From Moritella sp. Urea-trap-13 (GTDB lineage: Bacteria; Pseudomonadota; Gammaproteobacteria; Enterobacterales; Moritellaceae): a stretch of DNA of 64,000 bases. Below the pieces are notes generated by a model, which saw only the letters and a list, made by a program, of their open reading frames with translations, was not told where the DNA came from and made no database searches. The stretch lies in contig NZ_PJCA01000027.1 of NCBI RefSeq assembly GCF_002836355.1, positions 186,281 through 250,280 of the forward strand, read 5' to 3'. Below are positions 48,656 through 57,705 of the stretch, one piece after another. Within the stretch, counting starts at the first letter, position 1. The number at the start of each line of letters is the position of its first letter. The position numbers were made by a program, and so were the translations under genes.

Positions 48656-50650
48656 CTAAATGTTAATCAATTCTTCAGACCAAACGTCTTGTATGTCAGG
48701 CCAGCCCCAGACATTTATCGATACGCCTTTGAGTACCCCTTGGAAATACAGGGTTTGTCTGTGATGGAGCATAGGTATCATCCAGTGCTCCGTGATCATA
48801 GCCGTGCTAATCGATTCCAATTCGGTAAGGTAGTTGGTTAATGGCTGCTGTTGGCGAATGTTGATAAGCTTTGTTTGCAGCCAAGTACTGGCTTCAGCAG
48901 ACAAGCTTTGATTGAGTATCGAGTTCGATAACATCCAATGAAATACCGAGGTCGGCAGGTTGTCGTCCAAATCCAGACTGATTAATATCAGGTCTTCGCT
49001 TAGGCTATTAGTACTGGCTTTTTGTACAAATTCCTCAAAGGCATAGACGTTAACCTGACAATTTATACCCACCTGCTTAAGTAGCGCTACCATCGCCTGA
49101 GCGCATTCCTTCAACGTATGGTGCTCGAATATAGCAATGGTCAGTTTACTTGCTAAAGGCTGCTGTGTTGTACCTATCGAGATGACTTTTAACCAGCTAG
49201 ACAGTAGGTTGTATGCTGGAATAGCTTCAATCGGATTGGCTGATAGTTTTAATTCGGCCATCAGTTTATCAGCGGCGAGCAGTTGGCTTAGGTATTTACG
49301 TTGCAGCAGAGAAAGCTCGGCTTTGCTGTTGACCATAGCCAGCAAGCAGCCATATTCTATTCTGCTCTTTTGCGCGCTTTCAATTACCTGTTCATCACTT
49401 CTTGTTTTCCGCTCAAGGCTGTCAATGTCTCGCTCAAGGCTACTATTTTCTTGTTTAAGACTGCGATTTTCTTGCTCAAGGCTGTTCGTTGCATAGTTTG
49501 AACGGATTTGACTGGTTTTTTGTACCACATTCGCCTGTATTTCCGTGGTGCAAGGTAAGTCCGTTTGCGGTGATGACACCTGCCAAATTGTCACTGTATC
49601 GGTGAGTGCGCGATGACTATAATAGTTATCGTAGGCCTGTAAGCGTAAATACTGCTGCGTATGCTCTTGCACTCTGAATGCACCACTGCCAACAATAGCA
49701 TTCGCGGTATTAAACTGAGAGTTTGGGTTAGAATTCGGGTTAGAGTTCGGGTGAGGTTGTAACTGTAGCTGAAAGCAGGGCTGAATCGAATATTTCACAT
49801 CAGCAAGCAGGCCAGCAAACCCTGGATCGGGTTGGTCTAATTGAAAATCAATGCACAGTGGGTTTATCGCCGTGATATGACTGACATGCGCTAACTCAGT
49901 TTGGTATGTCGCCAGTTGTTTTAAACGATTAAATAACTCGGCAATCTTCTCGGCGTTAATCGCGCTGCCATCATGGAAAGTCAGTGCTGGGCGCAAATAG
50001 AATCGCCAGCGCTGTAACTCTGCGTTGTAAACCCAATGATGAGCCAGTTGCGGGGTGATAATGCCATCTTTATCACACTGTACCAAACAGCAATACACCT
50101 GACGTAGCAGAAAACGCTCGCTGTTTCTTAGTGCGATATGCGGCAGCAGAGCCGCAAAAGAACGCCCATAAGTTAACTGAATATGTAACCGACCTTCACG
50201 TTGTACCGCGCCCGATGTGTTTTGCAGCAATTGGCCAAACAGCTGCTGATCGTGATCGATAAACGCCAGCGCCTTTTCATATTTACCAACTGCTATCATC
50301 TGCTGCGCTAGTTCTGCCTTCAGCTCATCAAGTGTATAGACAAGGTAAAGTCGAGAACGTTGATTACGCCCGGCCTTTGGGGTCCATTCTAACCAGCCTA
50401 AATCTCGCAGCTCGTTTAACAAGGTGCGACAATGTCGGGTACTGGTGAACATGACCTCAGCCACTTCCTGCAAGGTAATTGCTATTGCTTGTTTCGCACC
50501 CAGCTTAGTTAACCGAGAAAAGTGCAGAATTTTCTTATCGTTATTCAAAATAGCCACCGCGTCATCGTTATTTCCTCGTTTAGTACGTAAGCAGGGTTTA
50601 AAGCTATTATAACCAAGATTATGACTTAATAAGGAACTAAATAATGCCAT
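48656..50650 (-). CDS. SgrR-family regulator with a coiled-coil insertion
   Basis: A 664-residue protein: N-terminal winged HTH (VAEVMFTSTRHCRTLLNELR) and a C-terminal SBP_bac_5-like domain (PQLAHHWVYNAELQRWRFYL, then LTFHDGSAINAEKIAELFNR), the layout of SgrR. Family members bind DNA and sense a small molecule. Two insertions are odd: three Asn/Pro/Ser repeats (about residues 299-310) encoded by 12-bp repeats, and a heptad coil (about 385-422) with LEQENRSLKQENSSLERDID. These expand it beyond the usual 550-590 residues. The N-terminus is also longer than E. coli SgrR. Confidence 0.85.
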   Translation of the reverse strand: MALFSSLLSHNLGYNSFKPCLRTKRGNNDDAVAILNNDKKILHFSRLTKLGAKQAIAITLQEVAEVMFTSTRHCRTLLNELRDLGWLEWTPKAGRNQRSRLYLVYTLDELKAELAQQMIAVGKYEKALAFIDHDQQLFGQLLQNTSGAVQREGRLHIQLTYGRSFAALLPHIALRNSERFLLRQVYCCLVQCDKDGIITPQLAHHWVYNAELQRWRFYLRPALTFHDGSAINAEKIAELFNRLKQLATYQTELAHVSHITAINPLCIDFQLDQPDPGFAGLLADVKYSIQPCFQLQLQPHPNSNPNSNPNSQFNTANAIVGSGAFRVQEHTQQYLRLQAYDNYYSHRALTDTVTIWQVSSPQTDLPCTTEIQANVVQKTSQIRSNYATNSLEQENRSLKQENSSLERDIDSLERKTRSDEQVIESAQKSRIEYGCLLAMVNSKAELSLLQRKYLSQLLAADKLMAELKLSANPIEAIPAYNLLSSWLKVISIGTTQQPLASKLTIAIFEHHTLKECAQAMVALLKQVGINCQVNVYAFEEFVQKASTNSLSEDLILISLDLDDNLPTSVFHWMLSNSILNQSLSAEASTWLQTKLINIRQQQPLTNYLTELESISTAMITEHWMIPMLHHRQTLYFQGVLKGVSINVWGWPDIQDVWSEELINI

Positions 50651-50767
50651 TCAATGAGCAGAACGATCAACAAAGTGAGGGGAGAAGTAAGAATCGAGCA
50701 TGTGGTGATGAAGCATAAGGATTACATCGCCACATGTTGTTATTACCAATTTATTCAGCCGTTAAGC

Positions 50768-52252
50768 TTATAAATTAGAGATCTTCTTAAATTCTTCTGG
50801 ATCGTATTTCTTCTCAGTACTATGGGTAAGTTCAGTCATCAATGCCGATTTCAATTGACTCGCTTTATCCAAGGTCGTTTGCAATGAACCATAAGAATAA
50901 TCACTGGCAAAGTTGATCGCCAAATTCGCATCTTGTTTGTACATCGTTTTAAGCATGTTGTTAACAAAAGGCAAAGATGTGGTAAATTGCGATTCTAGAT
51001 CTCGCCACGTTTCATTTACTACCTCCTCATATTTGCCATTCAACACACTCTTGCTCGCCAGTGTTCCTAGTGTGCGGAAATTCCACCACGACGATTTATC
51101 ATCATAGTTATCTGTGCCACTGGCATATTCTGCAGGTACTGTTTTCATCACGTTGTAAAAAGGAATAAACGGGCTGTATTTCACATTGCTCGGTGTTTGC
51201 CAAATAACGGCAGCGAGTTCTTTTGGCATATCACTATACATCTCAATAATGTGCGCTTCACTATTACGATCTACTCCGCTTGGTCTAACCCCTTTTGTTT
51301 CTAATTCAGTGCCTTTATAATCTGCGCGCAATACTTGTGCTATATCTTCAATCGAAATTTTATCGTCTGGAGACAAAAATAATGGATACTGTTTTAACCG
51401 TGTTTTCTGCTTGATTGAAGGGGATAATATTTTCTGGCTATTCCACTCACGATCTATATTGTAAAAGTCGCCAATATTACCGAAAGCTTTAGCAAAATTA
51501 AAACTATGACGATCTGGTTTCTGTAATAACTTATTCTGCGTGACTGTATCAAACAGACCTTCAGAGTGCATCACGGTTTTGCTATCGAGATCAACACCGT
51601 TAATGCGTAGACCATTGGCGATAACAAGATATTTATCATCAGGTACTCGGACTGCAATCCACTGATGACCGCCACCGACTTCCATATACCAAGCTTCATC
51701 TAAATCAGCAAATTGCACGCCATAACCTTCGCCCGCACCATATAGCTTAATATAATCAGCTAAAATCTGTACCGCATGTTTAGCCGATGTTGCCTGCCCA
51801 AGCACAATACCCACCATATTTTGTTCAACAATACCGTCTGTATGCGGATCAGCTTGCAAAGCTCGTTTATTGATTTCGGCACTGTTGGTTGCAGTCATTG
51901 CCACATTCATTTCGTTAACGCCGCGTTGCTCATATACTTTACCATTGTCGGGTGTTTTATAACTAAATCCATCCCAATCAATCATTGCTGTATAACGTAA
52001 TGTTTTTGCCGGTGCTGGTATATTTAAGCCTGTCGATAGCGTGATTGTAGCGCCTTCTTTATACGCTTTAGCTGGGTAAATCTTCATATGTTTAGCCCAG
52101 TTATTAGAAGAAAAATCTTCATTACGCGAGATAATAACCGAACCATTTTCAGATGCATCTTTACCGACCATCACACTGGTACAAGCAAGCGCAGAAGGCA
52201 TAATAATAGCCACTGTAATAGCAGAAAGTACAAATTTTTTGATGTTATTCAT
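50768..52252 (-). CDS. secreted C69-family dipeptidase
   Basis: A 494-residue Ntn hydrolase. A signal peptide (about 1-23, ending PSALA) places Cys24 at the mature N-terminus, the expected nucleophile of peptidase family C69 (CTSVMVGKDASENGSVIISR). GVNEMNVAMTATNSAE and GEGYGVQFADLDEAWYMEVG fit the family. It is full length and probably acts in the periplasm on dipeptides. ATG 52252, with GAGGGA upstream, is preferred over an in-frame TTG at 52258. Confidence 0.93.
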   Translation of the reverse strand: MNNIKKFVLSAITVAIIMPSALACTSVMVGKDASENGSVIISRNEDFSSNNWAKHMKIYPAKAYKEGATITLSTGLNIPAPAKTLRYTAMIDWDGFSYKTPDNGKVYEQRGVNEMNVAMTATNSAEINKRALQADPHTDGIVEQNMVGIVLGQATSAKHAVQILADYIKLYGAGEGYGVQFADLDEAWYMEVGGGHQWIAVRVPDDKYLVIANGLRINGVDLDSKTVMHSEGLFDTVTQNKLLQKPDRHSFNFAKAFGNIGDFYNIDREWNSQKILSPSIKQKTRLKQYPLFLSPDDKISIEDIAQVLRADYKGTELETKGVRPSGVDRNSEAHIIEMYSDMPKELAAVIWQTPSNVKYSPFIPFYNVMKTVPAEYASGTDNYDDKSSWWNFRTLGTLASKSVLNGKYEEVVNETWRDLESQFTTSLPFVNNMLKTMYKQDANLAINFASDYSYGSLQTTLDKASQLKSALMTELTHSTEKKYDPEEFKKISNL

Positions 52253-52569
52253 TTCCAAAATCCCTCTTTATTGACACATGATATGTGAGTTTTTGTTATT
52301 TTAATCGTATATAAATATAGATAATTCCCCCTGTAACAATATGATAAAAGGCAACTTAATTTAGGCGCATAATCTCATACCAAAATTCACAAAAACTAGA
52401 TGGATATAGCACAACTTGAATTGTAGGTAGATTTTTTATCTGATAATTAATTGATTGTTATTACAATTAGCTATATGCAGTTGGAGGTATAAGAGGGGGA
52501 ACTTATTTTAGATATGTAGATTAAAGCGATTTATTATCTCGGCATGCCGATCTAGCAACTTGATGATAT

Positions 52570-52713
52570 TAAGCTTCACCGCTTAACTGAGCGTATACGC
52601 ATAAAACAGGCACCGCGCAATCATAATAACGTCCTCGTTTAGGGTGTGAACTGGATTTAAAAGGACTTATTAGCAAGGTCACTACTTTAACCGGAACTAA
52701 ATAATATTATTCA
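52570..52713 (-). pseudogene. remnant of a second SgrR-like gene, 5' end
   Basis: The block 52633-52713 aligns with 50574-50653, the 5' end of the SgrR-like gene, at about 70 percent by eye. Shared runs include CCTCGTTTAG and GGAACTAAATAAT. Beyond it, the minus-strand frame gives KRGRYYDCAVPVLCV against KRGNNDDAVAILNN of the intact gene. The first codons contain several stops and the remainder of the gene is missing. The surrounding gap 52253-52799 shows no other gene. Confidence 0.5.
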
Positions 52714-52799
52714 CTCTGTTTTTTGCTTCCTATTATTGGAGGATACTTACCTCATAGTTTAAACAAAGCGTAAGCGCTTAAAAAAACAGAGGTATGAAC

Positions 52800-53000
52800 A
52801 TGCTAGAAGCAATCAAAAAACTCTTTCAAAACACATCAGGCATTACATCAGATCATGCATCAAGCAATGCACTAGCCGAGTATTACCAGTCTCGTCTGCA
52901 AACTAGCAGGAGTGCTGTTGAAATCGAAGCTATCTTTAGCATGAACGAATTTATGTCATTTTCAGAACTGGAAAAGCAGCTACGTGGGGAAGTAAAATGA
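52800..53000 (+). CDS. 66-residue hypothetical protein, coupled to a glyoxalase gene
   Basis: AGAGGT gives proper spacing to ATG 52800; an ATG at 52794 is too close to it. The product is short, helical and soluble, with EYYQSRLQTSRSAVEIEAIF and a charged end. No family recognised. Its TGA overlaps the next ATG (ATGA at 52997-53000), so it is translationally coupled to the glyoxalase-fold protein and probably functions with it. Confidence 0.65.
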   Translation: MLEAIKKLFQNTSGITSDHASSNALAEYYQSRLQTSRSAVEIEAIFSMNEFMSFSELEKQLRGEVK

Positions 53001-53386
53001 GAATTGAACATGTCGCGATTTGGTGCAAAAATTTGGAAGAGATGAAACATTTTTACACCCACTTCTTTAATGCTAAAAGTAATGACAAATACGAAAACCC
53101 GAGCAAAGGTTTCCGCTCTTATTTTCTGACCCTGCCCGATGGACCTCGTATTGAGTTGATGCAAATGGATTCTGTGTTGATATCTGCAGCCGATGTATTC
53201 CCACAGCTCACCGGACTCGCTCATATCGCTTTTGCTGTCGGGTCAGAGGCAAAGGTGGATGCAATGGCCGCTAACTTTCGCGCTAATGGTTATGAGGTGC
53301 TCGATGGTCCACGTCGAACCGGCGATGGTTATTATGAATGTGTAGTATTAGATCCAGAATGGAATCGCGTGGAAATTATTGTTTAA
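52997..53386 (+). CDS. VOC/glyoxalase-fold metalloenzyme, 129 residues
   Basis: Single glyoxalase/bleomycin-resistance domain made of two beta-alpha-beta-beta-beta units. Likely metal ligands are His in RIEHVAIW, Glu in RIELMQM, His in GLAHIAFAV and Glu in RVEIIV, the H-E-H-E set. The substrate is unknown. It is second in a two-gene operon and converges with the M16 protease gene. Confidence 0.88.
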   Translation: MRIEHVAIWCKNLEEMKHFYTHFFNAKSNDKYENPSKGFRSYFLTLPDGPRIELMQMDSVLISAADVFPQLTGLAHIAFAVGSEAKVDAMAANFRANGYEVLDGPRRTGDGYYECVVLDPEWNRVEIIV

Positions 53387-53416
53387 TCATATCGGTAGGG
53401 TTTACTCGCAGAGTCG

Positions 53417-53477
53417 AACACATCACCAAGTAGCCTATTTAACCTATATGTAGCTTGTTCAGCTAGGGTGATGTGTT
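53417..53477. terminator. hairpin between convergent glyoxalase and M16 genes
   Basis: AACACATCACC (53417-53427) is the exact reverse complement of GGTGATGTGTT (53467-53477), with a 39-base inner loop. It lies between two stop codons and may serve both directions. Confidence 0.55.
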
Positions 53478-53493
53478 GATTCATTAATCGTGC

Positions 53494-56286
53494 TTATTGT
53501 TGCGGTCTGTTAGTCAAGCGCATGGTTTTACTTGGATCTAAGTAGACGCGAATAAACTGGTTCATGTCTGCTACCGAGATACTGGCAAATATTGCAGGTG
53601 CATCTTCAGTTGATCCTAACGGATAATTAAACAAATGATCTCGGTGTAACAGCCATTGTTTACTCGCTGGCTCATTTAATGAAGAAGCCAGATCCTGCGC
53701 TATTATTTTTTTGTTTTCATCCAGCTGTGCTTGGGTTATACCGTTAGTCAGTAAACCTGCAATTATGTCATCGACAACCTGTTGCGTTGTTTCGATATCT
53801 TCAACTTTAGTGATTAACTCAATCATTACTTCAGTAAATGCCTGACCTGCTGCTTGGTCGCGAACCATCACGTAAGGAGAGTAGGTTAACGATAATTGTT
53901 CTCTGACGATCTTAGTTAACGTTTGGCTAAGCATAGCCTGCATGAGCTCGGCCTGATAAACCGCTTTGATACTTGGGTTGGGGGTATCGGTGACAGTGTA
54001 AAACAATACCTGACCATTATCTTGCGGGTAGGTTGTTTCATTAATCACACTGGCATGGGTTATTAATGATTGAACAGGGTGGTCAAAACTACTCTCTTTA
54101 CCTTTGGGCAACGTCGCCACATATTGCAATATCAGTGGCTTTAATTGCGCCGAATCAAAGTCGCCGACGATAGTTAACTTATAGTTATTAGCGTTACTAA
54201 ACAGCGTTTGATAAAGCGCTTCAATGTCACGCTGCTCTACCTTCGCTAATTCCTGCACTGAAATTTGTGCCTGCTGCGGATTGTGAGGGAATAAAATATT
54301 ACCTGTTTTTATCCACGTTGCAGTTGCCGGTAGCGCTAGGTTGTTTTGTTGGTATTCAATGGCAGCTTGTTTTTCTAACGCAAATTCATGCTCATTAACT
54401 TTTGCATTGGTGACACTGCTGTATAACATCGAGAACAACAGTTCCAAACTTTTGGGATCATTAACCGAATACATGTTGAAACCATGACCGTTAGTATCAA
54501 CAATTGGCATGATATCGATACGTTCTTGTTCAAACCTTTGGCCTATCGTTTGCGCTGATAATCCCTCTAAACCACTATTCAAATAACTGCTGATGAGCAA
54601 GTAATTGGCAGCGCGCTGTTGCTTGGTAAATGCATTGCTACCGCCGGGCGCTGTAAAGCTCATCTGAATTGCATTTTTAATACTGTGGTCTGGCTGTAAC
54701 ACCACACTCACACCATTGCTTAATTGCCACTGTGTCAGTTGCTGTTTGGCATCAAAGCTTTCACTGAGAATATCACTTTCTGCTGCGCTTTTTTTAGCGA
54801 TTGGTAAGGTAAGTGTCTCAATGTTAAGAACGATATTTTTAATTGGTTGAGTAAGGGCATAAGCAAAGAGTTTATCGGCTGCTAACAAATCAGGCTTATG
54901 TGCTTGATAAGGCGTAGCGAAGGTCATTTGACGCGGGCTGCCGATAAGATCATTGGCTAATTGATTAAGTTCTTCAAGGCTGACCGTACTCAATAATAAC
55001 TGATAGGCCTGCTGCTCAAGCTCCAAGGTGAATTCCATATTTCCGGTTGACCAAGCGGATATCGTCGCGTCTGCTAATTGCACCGCGTCTTGATTGATGT
55101 AGTGATTGCTAAGCTGGGCTTGATCTGATTTTATCTGCGCTAATTGCAGGTCAAATTCAGCTTGGCTGAACCCGTATTGCTGGATGCGAGCTAGCTCTTG
55201 GGCAATAAATTCAACCGCTTGTTGGCTTTCATTTTTTTGATGGCTTACTGAAATATTTTCGACCGCTTTATCACCTAACAAAACATCATAGAAAATGCCG
55301 ACATGATTGAAGGCGCCTTCGCGTTGGCCGTTGGTCGCATCCAAACGATAATTGAACAGCATGTTTAGCATATCTAATTTGAAAGCCTGACTGAGATCTT
55401 GGCTGTCGGTAATTGCTAATTTAGGCACTTCGAAGTACAGGTCTGTTTGTGAATAATCAATTACTTTACTGCTGTAAGCCTGTGTCTGAGTTTTAAATGC
55501 TGGTGGCGTTAATACCGGTTGTTTAGTGTCGTTTGTTGATTTCTCGATGCTGGCAAACAACTCTGTGATCAGTTGCGCTGCGTGCTCACTATCGACATCA
55601 CCGGTTATCAATAATTTGGCATTGTTCGGGCGATACCAAGCTGTGTAAAATTCGTTAACAGAGGTAACTGTACTGTTTTTAATACTTTCAATTGTGCCGA
55701 TTGGTAAGCGGTTTTCGTATTCACTGTCTTTGATATAGTCACGAAACAATGCATAGTTATAAGATTGTTCTTGTTGGGTACTTAGATGGTACTCATTTTC
55801 TACCACGCCTTTCTCTTTATCCAATTCGCCTTGTTCCAATTCGATATCAGTTAAAATATCGCGGAAATACAACAGCACATCAGCCAGTAACTGCTTATTA
55901 GCTTTAGGGATAGACAAGGTATAAACCGTTTCATCAAACGAGGTATAGGCATTAATATCATTACCGACAACTAATCCCGACTTTTCAAATAACTCGTCAA
56001 TTTTTAATTTAGGGTAGTGTTTTGTACCATTAAAGGCCATGTGTTCAAGTAGGTGCGCGTACCCTGACTGTGCATTGGTTTCACTTAACGACCCTGATTT
56101 TATCATCAAGCGTAGCTCAATTTTATCAGCGCTTTGTGGCTTAGAGTGAATGGCATAAAAGAACCCGTTATCAAAGGTATCGCTGCTGATCGTCGTCATC
56201 GGCTGATTTTGATTCGGGGCAGTTGCACAACTAGACAGAGCGAATAGGGCAAAGGTAACTAATAATAATTTTCTACAGAACATCAT
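53494..56286 (-). CDS. M16 family zinc metallopeptidase, lipoprotein
   Basis: A 930-residue protease. It has a lipoprotein signal with lipobox LSSC (Cys20) and the inverted zinc motif H78-L-L-E81-H82 in HLLEHMAFNGT, with a downstream Glu in KGVVENEYHLST. Two M16 halves follow, like PqqL/insulinase-type proteins anchored in the envelope; the second half lacks the zinc motif as usual. It likely degrades peptides in the periplasm. A second ATG at 56283 is an alternative start. Confidence 0.93.
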   Translation of the reverse strand: MMFCRKLLLVTFALFALSSCATAPNQNQPMTTISSDTFDNGFFYAIHSKPQSADKIELRLMIKSGSLSETNAQSGYAHLLEHMAFNGTKHYPKLKIDELFEKSGLVVGNDINAYTSFDETVYTLSIPKANKQLLADVLLYFRDILTDIELEQGELDKEKGVVENEYHLSTQQEQSYNYALFRDYIKDSEYENRLPIGTIESIKNSTVTSVNEFYTAWYRPNNAKLLITGDVDSEHAAQLITELFASIEKSTNDTKQPVLTPPAFKTQTQAYSSKVIDYSQTDLYFEVPKLAITDSQDLSQAFKLDMLNMLFNYRLDATNGQREGAFNHVGIFYDVLLGDKAVENISVSHQKNESQQAVEFIAQELARIQQYGFSQAEFDLQLAQIKSDQAQLSNHYINQDAVQLADATISAWSTGNMEFTLELEQQAYQLLLSTVSLEELNQLANDLIGSPRQMTFATPYQAHKPDLLAADKLFAYALTQPIKNIVLNIETLTLPIAKKSAAESDILSESFDAKQQLTQWQLSNGVSVVLQPDHSIKNAIQMSFTAPGGSNAFTKQQRAANYLLISSYLNSGLEGLSAQTIGQRFEQERIDIMPIVDTNGHGFNMYSVNDPKSLELLFSMLYSSVTNAKVNEHEFALEKQAAIEYQQNNLALPATATWIKTGNILFPHNPQQAQISVQELAKVEQRDIEALYQTLFSNANNYKLTIVGDFDSAQLKPLILQYVATLPKGKESSFDHPVQSLITHASVINETTYPQDNGQVLFYTVTDTPNPSIKAVYQAELMQAMLSQTLTKIVREQLSLTYSPYVMVRDQAAGQAFTEVMIELITKVEDIETTQQVVDDIIAGLLTNGITQAQLDENKKIIAQDLASSLNEPASKQWLLHRDHLFNYPLGSTEDAPAIFASISVADMNQFIRVYLDPSKTMRLTNRPQQ

Positions 56287-56584
56287 GGTTAAAATAACTC
56301 GTTAATAATTTATCGTTATAGAAGGGATATAGCAGCAGGTTGGTTATTGGATCTATAAACATATTTATGTTTTATGGATTATCTTATAATAACAATTAGT
56401 TAAGAAGTAGTTATTCGTGTTTCAGTGTCTCTGTAATGTGATTCATGATAGAAAAATACAAACGGTTACAAATCTTAATGATATTCACTTGCATTTGAGT
56501 TTAATTTAATTGCACTCCTGAATCTGTATACAGTTAGCAAGACAATCACAACATAAAATACATTCAATCATTTTTAGTTGCACA
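56287..56584. other. AT-rich divergent spacer
   Basis: No gene seen. AT-rich sequence between the M16 protease and the HlyD operon that must hold both promoters. Nothing specific recognised before the inverted repeat at 56585. Confidence 0.35.
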
Positions 56585-56625
56585 TACAACAAAAAAGAGT
56601 ATGCTGAGTACATGTTTTTGTTGTA
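56585..56625. promoter_or_regulatory. inverted repeat before the HlyD-DUF2955-MarR operon
   Basis: TACAACAAAAA (56585-56595) and TTTTTGTTGTA (56615-56625) are exact reverse complements separated by 19 bases. The right arm ends 12 bases before the first codon. The MarR gene closing the operon is the obvious candidate to bind it. Confidence 0.55.
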
Positions 56626-56637
56626 CGGGTAACAATA

Positions 56638-57687
56638 TTGAAAAGTTCAATTTATAAATTTATAATATATGCAGTGTGTTTTATCACGGTAGGCTTCTCC
56701 ATTTTTTTGATTACTTCAGATAATATATCGCCTTTTACCACGCAAGCGACGATACACAAAACAATCGCGAATATTGCACCTGAAGTGTCTGGTGTTATCA
56801 CCGAGGTCAATATAAAGAATGGCCAAGATGTTAAAGCCGGCGATAAATTATTTAGTATAAACAGTCAGAACTACCAACTGGATGTGCAGTCAGCAGAAGC
56901 GGAACTGCATAGCGCCCAAGAATTAGATTCGGCTAAATGGCAAGAGCTGAAATCTGCAAGTCAAAGTCTTATTCAACGTAATCTCGAATGGGATAATGCA
57001 CAAACTAAGTACGCTCGTAGTCAGAGATTACTCAGTAAAGGCCTGCTCAACGAACAAGATTTTGATGAGAGTCATATGAATGCCAGCATTGCCAAAAGTG
57101 CTGTGGAAGCTGCAAATGCTGAAGTTTTACGCATTAAAGCTGAGCTTTCTAATAAAAATAAAAGTTCAGCGATTGAGATAGCTGAAACAGCACTAGCAAA
57201 AGCAAAACTCGATCTTATTCGTACCAATGTTACCGCTCAATTCTCAGGCACTATTAGCAATTTGCAATTACAGTCAGGAAGTTATGTGAATAAAGGCAGC
57301 GTGTCATTATTTATGATTAACGAAGAAAGTACGTGGCTAAGTGCTGATTTTAATGAAAAAGGGATCGTTCATTTACAGGCTGGTGCTAATGTATGGATCA
57401 CATTTGATGCGATCCCGGGACAGGTTTTTTCTGGGCAGATCACCAATCAAGATCGGGCTATTTTTGATTCATCGACTTCAACAAGTCAACTATCAGCCGT
57501 CACGAATGATTCCCGTTGGATCCGTGAACAGCAAAAGATCCGAACTCGAATTCATATCAAAGATGCAAATACGGCTTTAATCGCAGGCTCTCGGGCGAGT
57601 GTCATTGTCAGTAACGGCAATACCATCATCGACACTATTGGCTACACATGGATAAAGTTAGTGGCTTGGTTCAGATATATCTACTAA
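56638..57687 (+). CDS. HlyD/EmrA-type membrane fusion protein
   Basis: A 349-residue periplasmic adaptor. One N-terminal membrane anchor (about 8-26), a lipoyl/barrel-sandwich segment (IAPEVSGVITEVNIKNGQDV), a coiled-coil hairpin (about 80-190), the matching second lipoyl half (AQFSGTISNLQLQSGSYV) and a C-terminal beta domain. The start appears to be TTG 56638 with only a weak GGGT ribosome site. It is the first gene of a three-gene efflux operon and should connect the DUF2955 membrane protein to the periplasm. Confidence 0.9.
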   Translation: MKSSIYKFIIYAVCFITVGFSIFLITSDNISPFTTQATIHKTIANIAPEVSGVITEVNIKNGQDVKAGDKLFSINSQNYQLDVQSAEAELHSAQELDSAKWQELKSASQSLIQRNLEWDNAQTKYARSQRLLSKGLLNEQDFDESHMNASIAKSAVEAANAEVLRIKAELSNKNKSSAIEIAETALAKAKLDLIRTNVTAQFSGTISNLQLQSGSYVNKGSVSLFMINEESTWLSADFNEKGIVHLQAGANVWITFDAIPGQVFSGQITNQDRAIFDSSTSTSQLSAVTNDSRWIREQQKIRTRIHIKDANTALIAGSRASVIVSNGNTIIDTIGYTWIKLVAWFRYIY

Positions 57688-57705
57688 ATAATCGGAGGTG
57701 ACAAT

